The notes beneath the pieces are model-generated. The model was not told the DNA's origin and ran no database searches. It was given only the letters and a program-made list of their open reading frames with translations. This document shows positions 21,074-32,135 of a stretch of DNA of 64,000 nt, in pieces. A program made the translations under genes and the position numbers. The DNA comes from Bathynomus jamesi (taxonomy: Eukaryota > Arthropoda > Malacostraca > Isopoda > Cirolanidae): contig JAJOZX010008836.1 in the NCBI GenBank assembly GCA_023014485.1, positions 1 to 64,000 on the forward strand, in the 5' to 3' direction. Position 1 is the stretch's first letter, and the number at the start of each line of letters is the position of its first letter.

Positions 21074-22403
21074 TTACTCTCTCTTGCGATCTCCATCGTA
21101 CAGTACATAGCCAGCCACACCCGGCTTATCCGGTACCGTCCTGAGCCAGGCGTCTAGTCTTCTTTTGAAGATTTCAACTTTGACAACTGTGATGTTCCTG
21201 AGGTCTTTCGGAAGCTGGTTAAAAAGTCTTGGCCCCTTGACAACCAAGCTATTTTCCTTCAGTGTTGACTCACTGTTGAGGGTGCCCCTTGTTGTGTCCC
21301 TTAATTTGGGAACACTACACATTCTGCATTTCCTAATTTTTAGTGTTGTTTGGCTGGTTACTCGGTTCAATTTGAGGTTTAGTCCCTGTTTTTCGATCAT
21401 TTTCCAGATGCAAATTATAGCGTATCTCTATCTCCTTCTTTTCATCGAATATAGATTTAATTTACGTAGTCTTTTCCAGTAGCTGAGTTTTTGCAACCAT
21501 CAATATTTGCTGTGAGATTTCTTTATTATTCTTTTTTGTATGGGGACGTCAAGACTGCAGTATTCAAGGTTCGGTACGATCAGCGTTTTCACCAGGGGAA
21601 TCATTATATTCTTAACCCTTTGTTTGGGTCCACAACTCTTTCGGTTTGTTTATCGCTATCTGATTCTGTGTTTCAAATTTTGCATCATCGGTCATTATTA
21701 CCTCTAAGTCTTTTGCTCTCGTGCTTCTCTGAATTTCCTGTTTATCTGGGACATAGTATGCAGTCTGTTTAAGGTCTTCATTTTTTCCATATCTCAAGAG
21801 CTGAAATATCTTTGTGTTAAAACTCAGGTTATTGTCTTCTGACCATTTGTATATTCTGTTTGTGTTCCTCTGTAGGGCTTCCACCTCTTCTGCATTGCTA
21901 GTTTTTCTGCTGTTCTTTGTATCATTAGCAAAGGATGTTACGATACTGTCTGCTACTTCACTGTGTGTCTGTCAGCATGATAATGAAGAGGAATGGAGCT
22001 AATACTGTTTCTTGTGGAACTGAGCTGCGTACTTCCGATTCAGATGATGATATAGCTTGGATTTTTTTAGACTTGCTGATGTTTACTGAAGAAGTTGTAG
22101 ATCCATTTTCCAACTTTGCCTGTTATTCCCATATGTTTCATTTCATGTGCTATTATGTGATGATCACACTTATCGAATGCCTTATGCCTTATCGAATGTC
22201 ATGATCACATTTATCGAATATCCGTGTATGGTATTGTTATAGTACTCGATTACTCGTAATAGTCACGATCTTCCTGATCGGAATCCGTGGTGGTTCTCAT
22301 CGAATCTTTTGTGTCTCCAAAAAATCATATATTTTCCCTGACTACTCTTTCAAATGTTTCGGTGAGATGTAATGTCAGTGACACCTATCGCCCCATTTAT
22401 ATA
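21074..22403 (-). pseudogene. LINE reverse transcriptase C-terminal part
   Basis: Minus-strand frames give NTNRIYKWSEDNNLSFNTK (21850), KDLEVIMTDDAKFETQNQI (21690), MIEKQGLNLKLNRVTS (21395), GTLNSESTLKENSLVVKGPR and LFNQLPKDLRNITVVKVE, then FKRRLDAWLRTVPD (21150). This is the region after the FADD motif in jockey/CR1-type elements. Around 22000-22250 are palm-domain remains (SVPQETVLAP-like text). A string of frameshifts separates the blocks. Confidence 0.75.
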
Positions 22404-23059
22404 CAGGGTGTTTCAGGAGGAAAGGTCAATACTTCGGGAGGTGATAGTATCGGTTATTGTGAGAAAAAAAGTTCATATGAACATGTGTCTAATTCTGAAT
22501 GGTTACGGAGATAGAGCTGTTTGAATCTGATGCGCGCGCAGCTCTTCCCCCCCCCGCGGTGGTCCCATTCAATGGCCACCAAGGTCTCCAGACCTCTCTC
22601 CGTTAGATTATTGTTTGTGGGGGTGGATGAAAAGTCAAGTTTACAAAAGAAAAGTGGATACACGAGACGAATTGCTCGCGCGCATTTTGGATGCTGCTGC
22701 CCGCATAAAAGAACGTCAAGATCAACTCAGACGAACAACACGCGATCTTCGCACACGAGTTGCAAAGTGCATTGAGGTTGACGGTGGGATTTTCGAAAAC
22801 GTATTGTAAACTGTAACAAATTTGTCATTTCTGTATCTGATACCATTCAAATGCCAATGTTTAAACATTAAATGTTAGAAACAGTAATTGGTTTCTCTTT
22901 CTTGATTACCATTAACAATGCTTTTGTATTTGTAGATTCAAACAGTTCTATCTCCGTAACCATTCAGAATTAGACACATGTTCATATGAACTTTTTTTTC
23001 TCACAATGACCGATACTATCACTTCCCGAAGTATTGACCTTTTCTCCTGAAACACCCTG
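22404..23059 (+). mobile_element. Mariner-superfamily element with about 124 bp TIRs
   Basis: Near-identical inverted ends begin CAGGGTGTTTCAGGAG and continue through GTCAATACTTCGGGA, TTCATATGAACATGTGTC and GGTTACGGAGATAG. TA flanks both sides inside a host LINE. The interior (22590-22809) encodes only a transposase C-terminus: YKRKVDTRDELLARILDAA, then TRVAKCIEVDGGIFENVL. The catalytic domain is deleted. Confidence 0.9.
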
Positions 23060-24235
23060 TATATAGAGACAATATGCTCAATATTTCCCTTGTGTCCAGA
23101 GATTTTCTCCATATCCAATAAAGGGGTGAAGCTGTTTCATTCTTTCAGTTTTCAATGAACAAAGCATTCCATTTTTCCGGACCTACAGCTGAATGTTATT
23201 TTATTTGTCCTATACCTCTCGTTACATCTTCTGGGGTAAATTCAAAGTCAGTTATACACTCTCCATTTCATTCCTCTTCAAAAAAGGTATTTCTGTCAGC
23301 TACTGCTTTGTTTCTTTTTAGGGTACTCAAAGCTGATTCATACTGAGATCTCAATATTTTATATTTTTTTTATAAGGAAAGGAGGGGCTAAGGGCGGGCA
23401 CCCGCAAAACTTCCCCCCTTTATAAGAAAGAAAGCCAAAATCAAGGTCTCTGAGGATGACGATGCCCTTTATATATATATTGTAAAGACTAAGTAGTGTA
23501 TAAAATGCATGTATGTGTAGTGAAGAATAGAGGGAAAAGTGTGTTTGGGAGCATGCTGGACTGCTCAAAGAGAAAAGATCAGCTAAAGAGGACAATGACA
23601 GAAGAAACGGGAGTGCCAGCACTCCCCATCTCCTGTCTAACTTTACCCTCCGGTGTACTACCCTAGTCGATTGGTGTCTACAATTTTCTGGAAATAGTGG
23701 CCCGCGTTTTTGTTTTTCTTTTTTGGAAACTTTTGAAGTATTTTGTGTTATCTTTTATTTCTTTCACTGCATCTTCTTCCCTCTCTGAATGGCCCTTAAT
23801 TAGTTGCTCTGTGCAACTAATTAACTTCGTAGCTACTCTCCTTCTTTTGTGGAATATTGTTCGCTTTTGCCTCGAAATAATTCTTCTTCCCCTTTGGTTG
23901 TACTTTCGGAACATATTTTTTTAAAATTTCCAGCGTCTTTTCATGCAAGTTTATTAGCGTTTCTTCGGTTGTTTTATCCACTAAGACTGTTTTCCATCTG
24001 TGCCATACGGGATCTGAGTTCTTCCCAATTTATAGTCTTTGAGTTCAAGTTAAAAATCTCAAATTTGTTTCTTTCTTCAGCAGGAGTATTTACTTCACTG
24101 GTATGCATATGAAATGTTTTTGTCTGCTGTGTGGGTTTTTTCAACTCATATTATATAATTCGACCATGCTGAATTCGAAAATGATATTGGTTTTCCTCAA
24201 TCAGGTCAGGTTTTTTCTCTATTGGCCATTTATTA
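23060..24235 (-). pseudogene. LINE linker and start of reverse transcriptase
   Basis: Minus-strand text includes NWEELRSRMAQMENS (24020), KICSESTTKGEEELF (23900), SEREEDAVKEIKDNTKYF then KSFQKRKTK (23760) and ILRSQYESALSTLKRNK with FFEEEWRVYNFTPED (23250-23350). ILRSQYESAL matches ILRAQYESSF of the + strand sister at 17275. About 250 bp around 23385-23640 have no LINE homology and may be a further insertion. Confidence 0.7.
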
Positions 24236-24377
24236 TAAGTCCAATTTTATCCCCAAATTTGTTGATTTTTTTAGCTTAAACACTGTAGATACGAGTAATA
24301 TTATAAGAACACTCGTGAAAAATTAAAACATTGTGTGAATAAATACTTTTATTCATACAATGAATATGGAAAAAAGT

Positions 24378-26642
24378 TTATTGAGGAAGGAATGAAGTTT
24401 TTTTGGCTTTCCGTCTGTGTTTTTCTTCGGGCACGTCTCGCTTCAAACACCAGCAATAGTCCGCCAGCATATTGATATCCCAGTTTCCCTGGTACCTCTC
24501 TTCCATTATTTTGATATCTTGGTGAAATCGTTCACCCTGTTCCTCACTATAATCCCCGCAATTTTCAGGAAAATAGTCCAAGTGGGACCACAAAAAGTGC
24601 ATTTTTATGGACATGCGCGACCCATGAGCTTTGAAAGCTTCCATCAAGTTTTCGACAACGGACTCGTATTCTGGACTTCTACGCTTGCCAAGAAAATCAG
24701 TGACAACTGATTTGAATGCCTGCCAGGCATTCTTCTCAGTTGGAGTCATTGCGTTTTCGAACTGAGTATCCTTGATCAAAGTTCGAATTTGAGGACCATC
24801 AAAAACCCCAGCATTTAGTTTAGCATCAGATATATGAGGAAATTTACTCTCGAGATATCGGAATGCTGAACCCTCCTTATTCATTGATTTGATGAAATTT
24901 TTCATCAAGCCCAGCTTAATATGAAGTGGTGGGAGCAAAATTTTTGTTGGTGGTACAAGGGGCACTGAAACGACATTATGCGACCCAGGTTCAAAATTCT
25001 CTCTGGATGCCCATTCACGCTGTGCATAGTGCTTCTCATCCGCTCGACTATCCCATTTGCAGAGGAAACATGGGTATTTCGTGTATCCCCCTTGCATTCC
25101 CAATACAAATGCCACAATCTGAAAAAAAATGAAAATATTTAAAGAATTTAGAGAATTTGTTCTATCAGATAAAAAAATCTATGCATTGGACTGTATCACT
25201 TCTGTGGGGAAGTTAAGTGTTCTTATACGCTCTCAAATAACCTTTGGAAAAACAACATAGTCAATAGCAATAGTTTACTTATGATATTAGTATTACCTTC
25301 AAATCTCCACAGATCCTCTAGTTATGTTGGTCGTATACGAGAGCATCCAGTAAAATTTTCATGTTATCGTAGCTCTCAGTAAGTTGTACGGAATGTGCTA
25401 CAGGGACTGATGCAACCCTATTCCCAATGTTGAGAAGTACTGCTTTCAAACTTCGTTTAGACGAGTCTATAAATAGCCTCCATTCTGATGCGTTATATGG
25501 CAGGCCCAAGGATTCGATTAGCCCCTCAACATTGCAGCAGTACACTAAGGAAGAGGTATTTTCGTGCACTGCAAAAAACTTGCGGAATTCTTCCTCTCGT
25601 TTCCTATACCAGGAGAATGTTGTTCCCGGAGCCAGCAAGTTGTTCTCTCGAAGTCGTGAGCCCAAGATCTCGGCAGCTAATTTGGAAAGTCCTAAATCCC
25701 TGGTAAGATCATTAAGTTTGGCCTGGTTGAGAGGCCTCGGCTCATTTGAAGCGGTATTTTGAGGTATATACGACTGGGACTGGTCATTGGCATTGGTCAT
25801 TGATTCATCATCAGAATCATCGAAGTCCAGGGTTTGAGGTGGGTCGGGTATTGGAATTCCAGGACCATGGGGTACAGGTCTCATAGCAGAAGGAATGTCA
25901 GGGTATACAACAATGTGTTTATTCTTCTTGTTAACTCCTGAAAATAGAAACACAGAAACATGGATATAAAACTTGCATATGAAATAGAAGAAGCATTCAG
26001 ACAGTGGCGGCTCGTGAGGGAAGGCTGCGGTCTGTAAGATATGAAATAGGTCGATGGAGTCTGTATATTTTCTTTCTTTTTCATTCATATTGTCCCTTCG
26101 GGGACAATATGAATGAAAAAGAAAGAAAATATACAATCACTGTATATGTAAATGTAACTTGTATAACAATATGTATGTGTAAATGTATTTTCTATAACAA
26201 TATGTATATGTAAATGTATGATTACCATTATGGTGAATATTATGCTATATATGGTGAATATTACATTATGGTAAATATTATGTCAAGTTTCATACGAGGA
26301 TTTCAAAATATTTAAGAAAAATAAATTTATAAGCCCACCTTGGAGGTTTGTCATGCAGAAATAGCAATCTGTCACGTGATCCTTTCCTTCTCTCCAAATC
26401 ATGGGAATTCCAAAAGGCAAACATTTCGCTCTGCCTTTGCTCCATCTTCTCAAATTTTCAATGCACGTCTTGCAGCACATATGAGGGGCGAAATTTTTGT
26501 CCTGGTCCCCTAGCTTAATTCCAAAGTATGCTCTATACATTGTCTTCACAAATTTAGTGATTTGGGACTGGTTATTTGGCATGGTAACCGTCCCACATAT
26601 GTAGCAGAATCTATTGGGATAATTTTTACACGCTCTATTCAT
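24378..26642 (-). pseudogene. Three-exon zinc-finger gene of unknown family with one nonsense codon
   Basis: Three minus-strand exons join in phase: 26642-26339, 25937-25297 and 25118-24378 (1686 nt, 561 residues). Donors are AAG|GTGGGC and AAG|GTAATA; acceptors are TTTTCAG|GA and TTTTTTCAG|AT. Exon 1 starts MNRACKNYPNRFCYICG and has CxxC pairs (CYIC, CCKTC, CYFC) suggesting zinc binding. Exon 2 has PDIPSAMRPVPHGPGIPIP, an acidic linker, WYRKREEEFRKFF and FIDSSKRSLKAVLLNIGN. Exon 3 has QGGYTKYPCFLCKWDSRAD, LLPPLHIKLGLMKNF, SIKMHFLWSHLDYFPEN and GERFHQDIKIMEERYQG, then AATAAA signals. An in-frame TAG at 25318-25320 (YDQHN-stop-RICGDLK) falls where I expect Trp. I recall similar uncharacterised proteins from arthropods and Hydra but know no function. 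It sits inside a dead LINE, so it may be carried by a transposon. A splice-like TTTTCAG at about 26667 suggests an upstream non-coding exon. Confidence 0.75.
26062..26135. repeat. Perfect 35 bp hairpin with TTCG loop
   Basis: The two 35-base arms (26062-26096 and 26101-26135) are exact complements separated only by TTCG, giving CCC-TTCG-GGG at the tip. Transcribed, this would be a C(UUCG)G tetraloop on a long stem. It lies in the first intron of the minus-strand three-exon gene, beside CAGTGGCGGCTCGTGAGG (26000), which looks like a hAT terminus. Confidence 0.95.
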
Positions 26643-26849
26643 TATGAAATATTTTATCTATATGCCTGAAAAGTAAAAAAAGATATTATACAAGTGAAAC
26701 AAGTGATGATAGATGTTACTGTTCCAATTCCGCTTTGACAAAATCACGAAAAATTCTATTTTACTTATGAGGCCATAGCCGGATAACCTGAGCTGATTGA
26801 GAAAAACGGATTGCAGATTCGAAATCAGCAGGAAAAACTCTATAAGAAT

Positions 26850-27650
26850 CACTTACAAAACCCTTGACAGCAAAATTGATGCATACCAGTGGCTTTCAGT
26901 GCTCTCGCCATATTAGTTGGTACCTCGGTAATGTTTTGGTCCGAGATATTTGTTGGTGTTATTTTTATATCACTGATTAAGTAGGTGTTATTCGTGAGTA
27001 CCAGATCCAAGCAGTTATTTTTTCTGATGTTATCTGTTATATCCTGTGTTAACATAAATTCTAAAGCTATCAACATTTTTGCTTGCTCCTGGTCTTTCCA
27101 TGTGCACCCCTTGTCCTGGTGTATATATACACATTTCTTCCCATTCTTTTGTATTTTATAAATGGGAAGTTAATATCTCCGCAGAGTATTATATTCGGTG
27201 ATGGGGTGTTTAAGGACTTTATTAGACTACTGATGTCGGCAATGGTTTCAGAGCACTTTGCAGTTGGAGTTGATTTACTTATTATTGTCTCTGCCATATG
27301 GCTCTCTCGCATGTGTCTAACACAGCCACCTTTTCGTCTTTCTGTTCTGTCAGTTCGTATTATGTTGTAACCATCGATTTTTATTTCTTTTTTATCTATG
27401 TAATATTGTAATTTTCACAATCTCCTTGGCAATCTTTAAGATGTGTTTCTGTGAGGCATGCGATGCTAGTCCTTGTTTCTTCCATAAATCCTTGCAGGTA
27501 TGAAACTTTGGTTATCGTGTGGTTCGGTCTTAGCTCTTGAGTATTTGCCAGGACTATATTCATGTTTCCTGTTTTGCGTTGTCCTTCGAGTATTCCAAAT
27601 TTAATTTCCTTCAGTGTCGCATGTTTTTCATTCCTATGGTCCTCCAAGAA
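26850..27650 (-). pseudogene. LINE endonuclease domain
   Basis: Minus-strand frames read MNIVLANTQELRPNHTITK (27565), SIACLTETHLKDCQGD (27455), ISSLIKSLNTPSPNIILCGD (27240) with INFPFIKYK, and NCLDLVLTNNTYLISDIKI (27000) with ISDQNITEV. These are the N-terminal, ETH, GDxN and SDH-like motifs of an apurinic-type LINE endonuclease; the SDH histidine is replaced (SDQN). Frameshifts at about 27400 and 27070 break it. Confidence 0.75.
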
Positions 27651-27659
27651 AGCTCCGTT

Positions 27660-28624
27660 TTCGGTTACCTGTTCTGGTAGTTTCTTGTTTGATAACGATT
27701 CGGTTCTGAGGTTCTCAGCTGTGTAGACTGTATGTGCTGAATGAGGCTTAGTCGCCGTATTGTGTCTGCGGTGTCGAGAAAACTTGTTTCGTCGTTTGTA
27801 TTCCTAGGTTTCTTGCCGTTTTTCCTATTGTTCTTTGAGTTTGTTGGGAGGTGATGACAGTAGCACTTCTTACCATATTTGCAGTCTCCCTACCTTGCAT
27901 AGTACTGGCAAATGGTGGGGTGATAAAGTTTGCAACTGTCGACAATTTTACAGTAACCGTTATTATATAATAATTCCTTATATCTGCAAATACCCTTTGC
28001 AGAGTATTTGCATACAGTTCTTTCCCCACTATTACTCGAGGCCCTTGTGTTTGTTGTTTATTTCATTTCCTTTTTTGGGGATAACCTCGTTCTATTATCG
28101 TGATTTCCTTCTTGTTTTTCGCTATTTACTCTATTCACGCTGGTATTCTCCGACTGATATACGTGTTTCATTTAGTGCTTTTTTTGCAATAATTTTTTCG
28201 CCCTCCTTGAGTATCGGTATACTGACATGTGACATGTTTGATTATTGTTTTTACCTGCTTCACTTTTCTTCGTCTCCTTTTCTGTTTCTTTCTGCTCGCC
28301 ATTTATATTTTCTTCTTTTGCTGCTTCTTCAGTATCTCTTTCTGTTTTATAAACCGTAAACGAATTTATTTCTGCTATGCACCTTTCTCAGAAATATTCT
28401 ACTTCATTGAGTTGTTTGGTATTTGCTGTAAGAGTGATATCTTCATCTTTCCAATTTAGGCAGTTAAAATCAAAGAAAAATTGACAGAGATCACATCTAA
28501 TTGCCTTTGATTCATTGGTTGCATTATTGCAAACTTTGCAATATTGTAGAAATCGGTACCCTATTTCTGTGTTATGTATAAACAATAGTGTATATACAGA
28601 TTGGTGATCGAAAAATTTACTCAC
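27660..28624 (-). pseudogene. LINE ORF1 with PHD-like zinc finger
   Basis: At the 5' end the minus strand reads YCKVCNNATNESKAIRCD, then LCQFFFDFNCLNWKDED, a Cys-rich PHD-like finger commonly found at the start of LINE ORF1 proteins. Lys/Glu-rich, low-complexity text follows down to 27660 in several frames. The first Met used would be near 28624. Confidence 0.6.
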
Positions 28625-28800
28625 AAAGGAGAGGGTGAGGTGTAAGAGTTTTGACTACAGCGGAGCGAAGAAGGTGGTTTCCGTTACTTCGGTGGGATGA
28701 GGGCTGTCCTTCGTTATGCATGTCCACTGACTGGTGGAATAAATAAATAAAAATAAATATATATATATATATATATATAATATATATATATATAATATAT
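28625..28800. other. Short interval with (TA)n tract
   Basis: No coding recognised. A TA-rich tract at 28757-28800 directly precedes a LINE 3' fragment. Confidence 0.6.
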
Positions 28801-29300
28801 ATGGTGTACGCTTCTTATGTGTGGGGTGGCGCAACCCACACTTCTTCACTTGACCGAGTGGAATCAAAGGTTTTTCGTCTCATCAATTCCCCGCTTCTTA
28901 CTAACTGTCTTCAATCCCTCTCTCTTCGCCGCAGTGTTGCCTCACTCTCTCTTTACTATCTCTATTATAATGGACACTGCCTTCTGAACTCTCTAGCTGC
29001 ATGCATCCTCCTTCAAGAAGAATACGCAGTACCAGACTTTCGACACATTCTCCTTCCTTTTCTGTACAACTTTCTAATGCAAGCGTTAATCGGTACTTTG
29101 AATCTTTCATCTACTCAACCTGTGAACTCTGGAACAATCTTCCTCAACCTATCTTTCCCCGTGTCTGTGACCTCCACTCTTTCAAACGCAGAGTGGCCAG
29201 GCATTTCCAAAACCCTGGACCTTAATTTTGTCTCTCTTTTCTTCTTCTTCTTCTATGGGGAGAATCGTTTGGCAGGCATTCGTCCTTGGCCCCTCCTCCC
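28801..29300 (+). pseudogene. Jockey-type LINE, 3' terminal fragment
   Basis: The + strand reads MVYASYVWGGATHTSSLDRV, ESKVFRLINSPLLTNCLQSL and SLRRSVASLSLYYLYYNGHC (28801-28980), then after a frameshift RSTRLSTHSPSFSVQLSNAS, VNRYFESFIYSTCELWNNLP and SFKRRVARHFQN (29000-29225). This is the conserved C-terminal region of jockey-like reverse transcriptases in arthropods. It ends in an A-rich stretch near 29307, as expected for a 3' end, and is 5'-truncated at the (TA)n tract. Confidence 0.8.
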
Positions 29301-29559
29301 TGCATAAAAAAATCTATATATAATTTTTCGATTTATGTACTTAATTAATAAAAATAAGAAAATCATTGTTCGTGGAGAGCATTTATCGACAACCTATCAG
29401 CAAGTCATAATTAGTTGGAAAAAGTGGAACGGTCTCTGATGGAAGGCAAAGGACAATAGTGATATTAAATTATACAAATTAAGTGAATTGGAGGAATATG
29501 AATTAAGTGACAAGCCTTTTATATTAATTCGATTTTTAAGAAAAAATATATTTTTATTT

Positions 29560-29599
<40 letters not shown>

Positions 29600-29605
<6 letters not shown>

Positions 29606-29925
29606 CGTAAAGAACGACTCTTGTATAGGAGAATATTCCGCGCAAGATGAGGAGAGAGAACGAAACAAATGAAAAAATGAGGTAACCACCCGGGAATCGA
29701 ACCCGGGATCTTCCGATTGCCGGTCAGATATGATAACCATTACACCACGGGCCTCACTCGAACAAATGCCGTAATTCTCCTACATACGCGCAGAAACCAA
29801 TGCCCCAAGGGGGCACCTCCCGCATGCCGTAACATTACCTCATTTTTTCATTTGTTTCGTTCTCTCTCCTCATCTTGCGCGGAATATTCTCCTATACAAG
29901 CGTCGTTCTTTACGTTAATTATACT
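29600..29925 (-). repeat. tRNA-derived SINE with inverted tail copies
   Basis: The minus strand at 29682-29755 has a tRNA-like module with A box TGGTGTAATGG, anticodon-arm-like TCTGA/TCGGA and B box GGGTTCGATTCCC. The position before the would-be anticodon is C rather than T, and the acceptor arms do not pair, so it is not a working tRNA gene. An 85 bp tail (ACCTCATTTTTTCATTTG, then CTTGCGCGGAATATTCTCC) occurs on the minus strand at 29600-29680 and again inverted at 29836-29921. Two head-to-head SINE copies, or a copy with a duplicated tail, are possible. Confidence 0.65.
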
Positions 29926-29945
29926 GCGTGTTTGCAGTTAAAATG

Positions 29946-29977
<32 letters not shown>

Positions 29978-30239
29978 GAAGAGAGAGATCCCTGAGGTTT
30001 CTCTGTGACCAGTGTGAAATCTGTAACATATCACAGAATCTTGAATCGTTTCTGCCCTTATAGTTAAGACAAATAAAAATGAAATGAAACTCATTCAGAT
30101 TAAAATTGGCAAAATTGTCTGGAGCAATTGAGTCATCTTAATAGGAAAATGAATGGCACCAAATATTATTTGTATGAATAATTTCTCTCTTTAATCGAGT
30201 GCATGATTATTCATTCCAAAAATTTCTCTCTCTTTAAAG

Positions 30240-30378
30240 CAAAAGTTACGTTAGAGCTTCCGCAGCCAGCAACCATAATTGGAGGAGATTTACCCGAAGA
30301 ATACGAATTCCTTCAGTACCATTTCCACTGGGGTTCCAATTCAGGACAAGGGTCAGAGCATACCGTGAATGGAGTTCA
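30240..30378 (+). CDS. Alpha-carbonic anhydrase, internal exon with zinc ligands
   Basis: The 139 nt exon encodes [38 protein letters not shown] and EHTVNGVQ. Alpha-carbonic anhydrases interconvert CO2 and bicarbonate using one zinc held by three histidines. The HxH pair in YHFHWGS and the third His in SEHTVNG are all present. The acceptor is TCTCTTTAAAG|CA and the donor TTCA|GTAAGT. The exon ends two bases into a codon, which the next exon at 37781 completes exactly (VQ-YPMELH). Vertebrate secreted and cytosolic family members have the same domain order. Upstream exons encoding the N-terminus were not found to the left. This is the only clear host gene in the window. Confidence 0.93.
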
Positions 30379-30475
30379 GTAAGTAGTTTAAATTTATCCT
30401 TCTTTATAAAAAAGTGACATAACATGATCCTAACATATACAAATTTAAGAATTGACAATTTTGTTCAAGCATTTA

Positions 30476-30564
30476 TTAACACATTCCATGCCGTCTAGCC
30501 CACCGGTGGGACAAATTTGTCCAATTTCTCCCATCGCTGGGTCAAACCGCACGGAATGTGTTAA
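30476..30564. mobile_element. 89 bp TTAA-flanked mini-element
   Basis: TTAACACATTCC at the left and GGAATGTGTTAA at the right form an inverted pair of about 16 bp with TTAA at each edge, suggesting a very short piggyBac-type non-autonomous insertion. It lies 97 bp after the carbonic anhydrase splice donor, within the intron. It has no coding capacity. Confidence 0.65.
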
Positions 30565-30744
30565 AGAAACATTCAGTTCATTCATTTCTCTGTATTTACA
30601 AAATTATTATAAAGAGCTTAAGAGATTGAACGGTTGATTAATTATTATTAAACTATAAGAGGCATATGTATACTTATTATTACAGTATGCTTATAGTTTA
30701 ACTATTTAAAGTTGTAAACTGCATTTACAAAGTAGATACGTTTT

Positions 30745-32019
30745 CTGGAGCGGATCCAGGATTTGCTGGAGGGGGGATTCGGTACGAGCGCCGAAGGCTC
30801 CTAGGAGGTCCGGGGGCATGCTCCTCCGGAAAATTTTGAAAATTAAGGCTCTCAAAAACGCGTTTTTAAGCAATTTGCGGAGTGTTTGTTCAAGTTTATT
30901 AGCTTTTACAACATCTAAGTTATGTACTGATTTGCAAGAAAATTATGCAAGGAAAGACAAAATTCGTGATAATTCTTAAAGAAACACCGTTTACGAAAAT
31001 TTCACAATATCAAAACCTAAACTTCTTTTGAAAATCATACTTTATCATTCTAGATTTGTTCATTAATATAAGTGAATTTATTATATTTATTGACAAAGTT
31101 TCGTGTTGAATGAGATATCAGTTAATCTCCCGACTCTCAAAGACTGGATCGACGCGCGCCATTCGTCGGGGTTGCTGTTCAGGGAACCGTTGAACTACAG
31201 CTTCGTAATCCATGGCTTGTCGTAATGAATGATCATCAACGCCAAGCCCGACAATCTCTCCGTGGACATAGTAGTCCTAAGGTACCCCTTCACAAATTTC
31301 AAGGTACTGTTGGCACGTTCATTGTCACCAGAAGTGACGGATATGGTGCAAGCAATTCGCAACAAGCAGTTAATATTTGGGAATATATCGGCATCGCAAG
31401 CCTGGAAAGAAAAGTGATAAAGTTACAATTAAGCTAGAAAATTTTACACTAAATATTAAATATTAAATAATCGGAGCATACGAAGAATTGTCACCCCAAG
31501 ATGAGCAAACCTTTAATGCAGGTTGAAGCGAATCTGGTTTGGCGTTCTCTGACTGCTACTTTCTCCTCCATCGCATATATTTGATGTCAAGAGTCCCAGG
31601 GCTGGGACGGTCTGACTCGTACATCACAGAAATCTCAGTAATATCTGTTGCTGGCTCAACGGTGACTCTGGGAACAAGACCAAGTAACTGGGATGGACCA
31701 AACTTGATGGACCAAAAAATCTGTCAATTTTTGGTTGCTGTTTAACTCTTATTGACATTGTAAACCGAAAATTCTATTGAATAAATATTTTGAATCAATA
31801 TTGCTTTTCAGACTTTTTAGTATTAAAGTAAGACGCAGGGTCGACTAACGATCTGAAACAAATGAAATAAATGAGTATATTACATGCTTTTAGTGTTGTT
31901 TGTAAAATAACTTGTATGTTCAGTAAGTTAGCTTTGGGAGCGGGGCTTTCTGGTTTAGAGTGGTTCTGGTTTAGGGGGGTTCAATCGAACCCCCCGAACA
32001 CTCCCTGGATCCGTCACAG
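30745..32019. mobile_element. Non-autonomous hAT-type element
   Basis: Ends are CTGGAGCGGATCCAGG at 30745 and CCTGGATCCGTCACAG ending at 32019, an imperfect 15 bp inverted repeat of a type seen in hAT elements (G-rich sequence follows it on the inside of both ends). No transposase homology was recognised inside. Flanking octamers do not match, so the boundaries are tentative. Confidence 0.55.
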
Positions 32020-32135
32020 ATTTTACAGGCTAAATTATTTTGTTTTAGCATAAAAGTTTTCGGAGAAGTTTTCTATAAAGACTTCACTTCTTCTGAGAAC
32101 GTACAGAGTAGTACGTGTTAAATTACACACTAAAC

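Larger units (their letters stand above)
21020..28625 (-). mobile_element. LINE on the minus strand, interrupted twice
   Basis: One non-LTR retrotransposon can be followed from a PHD-like ORF1 at 28388-28624, through an endonuclease at 26850-27650 and a reverse transcriptase at 23060-24230 and 21600-22400, to a C-terminus at 21074-21400. A mariner-type element (22404-23059) and a 2.6 kb block holding a three-exon gene (about 24240-26850) interrupt it. It belongs to the same family as 17235-18960. All segments carry frameshifts and stops, so it is dead. Confidence 0.75.

Noticed and set aside
29682..29755. Functional tRNA gene
   Set aside because: A and B boxes and an anticodon-like arm are present, but the base before the anticodon position is not T, the acceptor arms do not pair, and a SINE tail follows.
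31225..31437. Possible hAT C-terminal coding inside the element at 30745-32019
   Set aside because: The two overlapping frames do not contain the dimerisation motifs expected of hAT transposases, so no coding was called.
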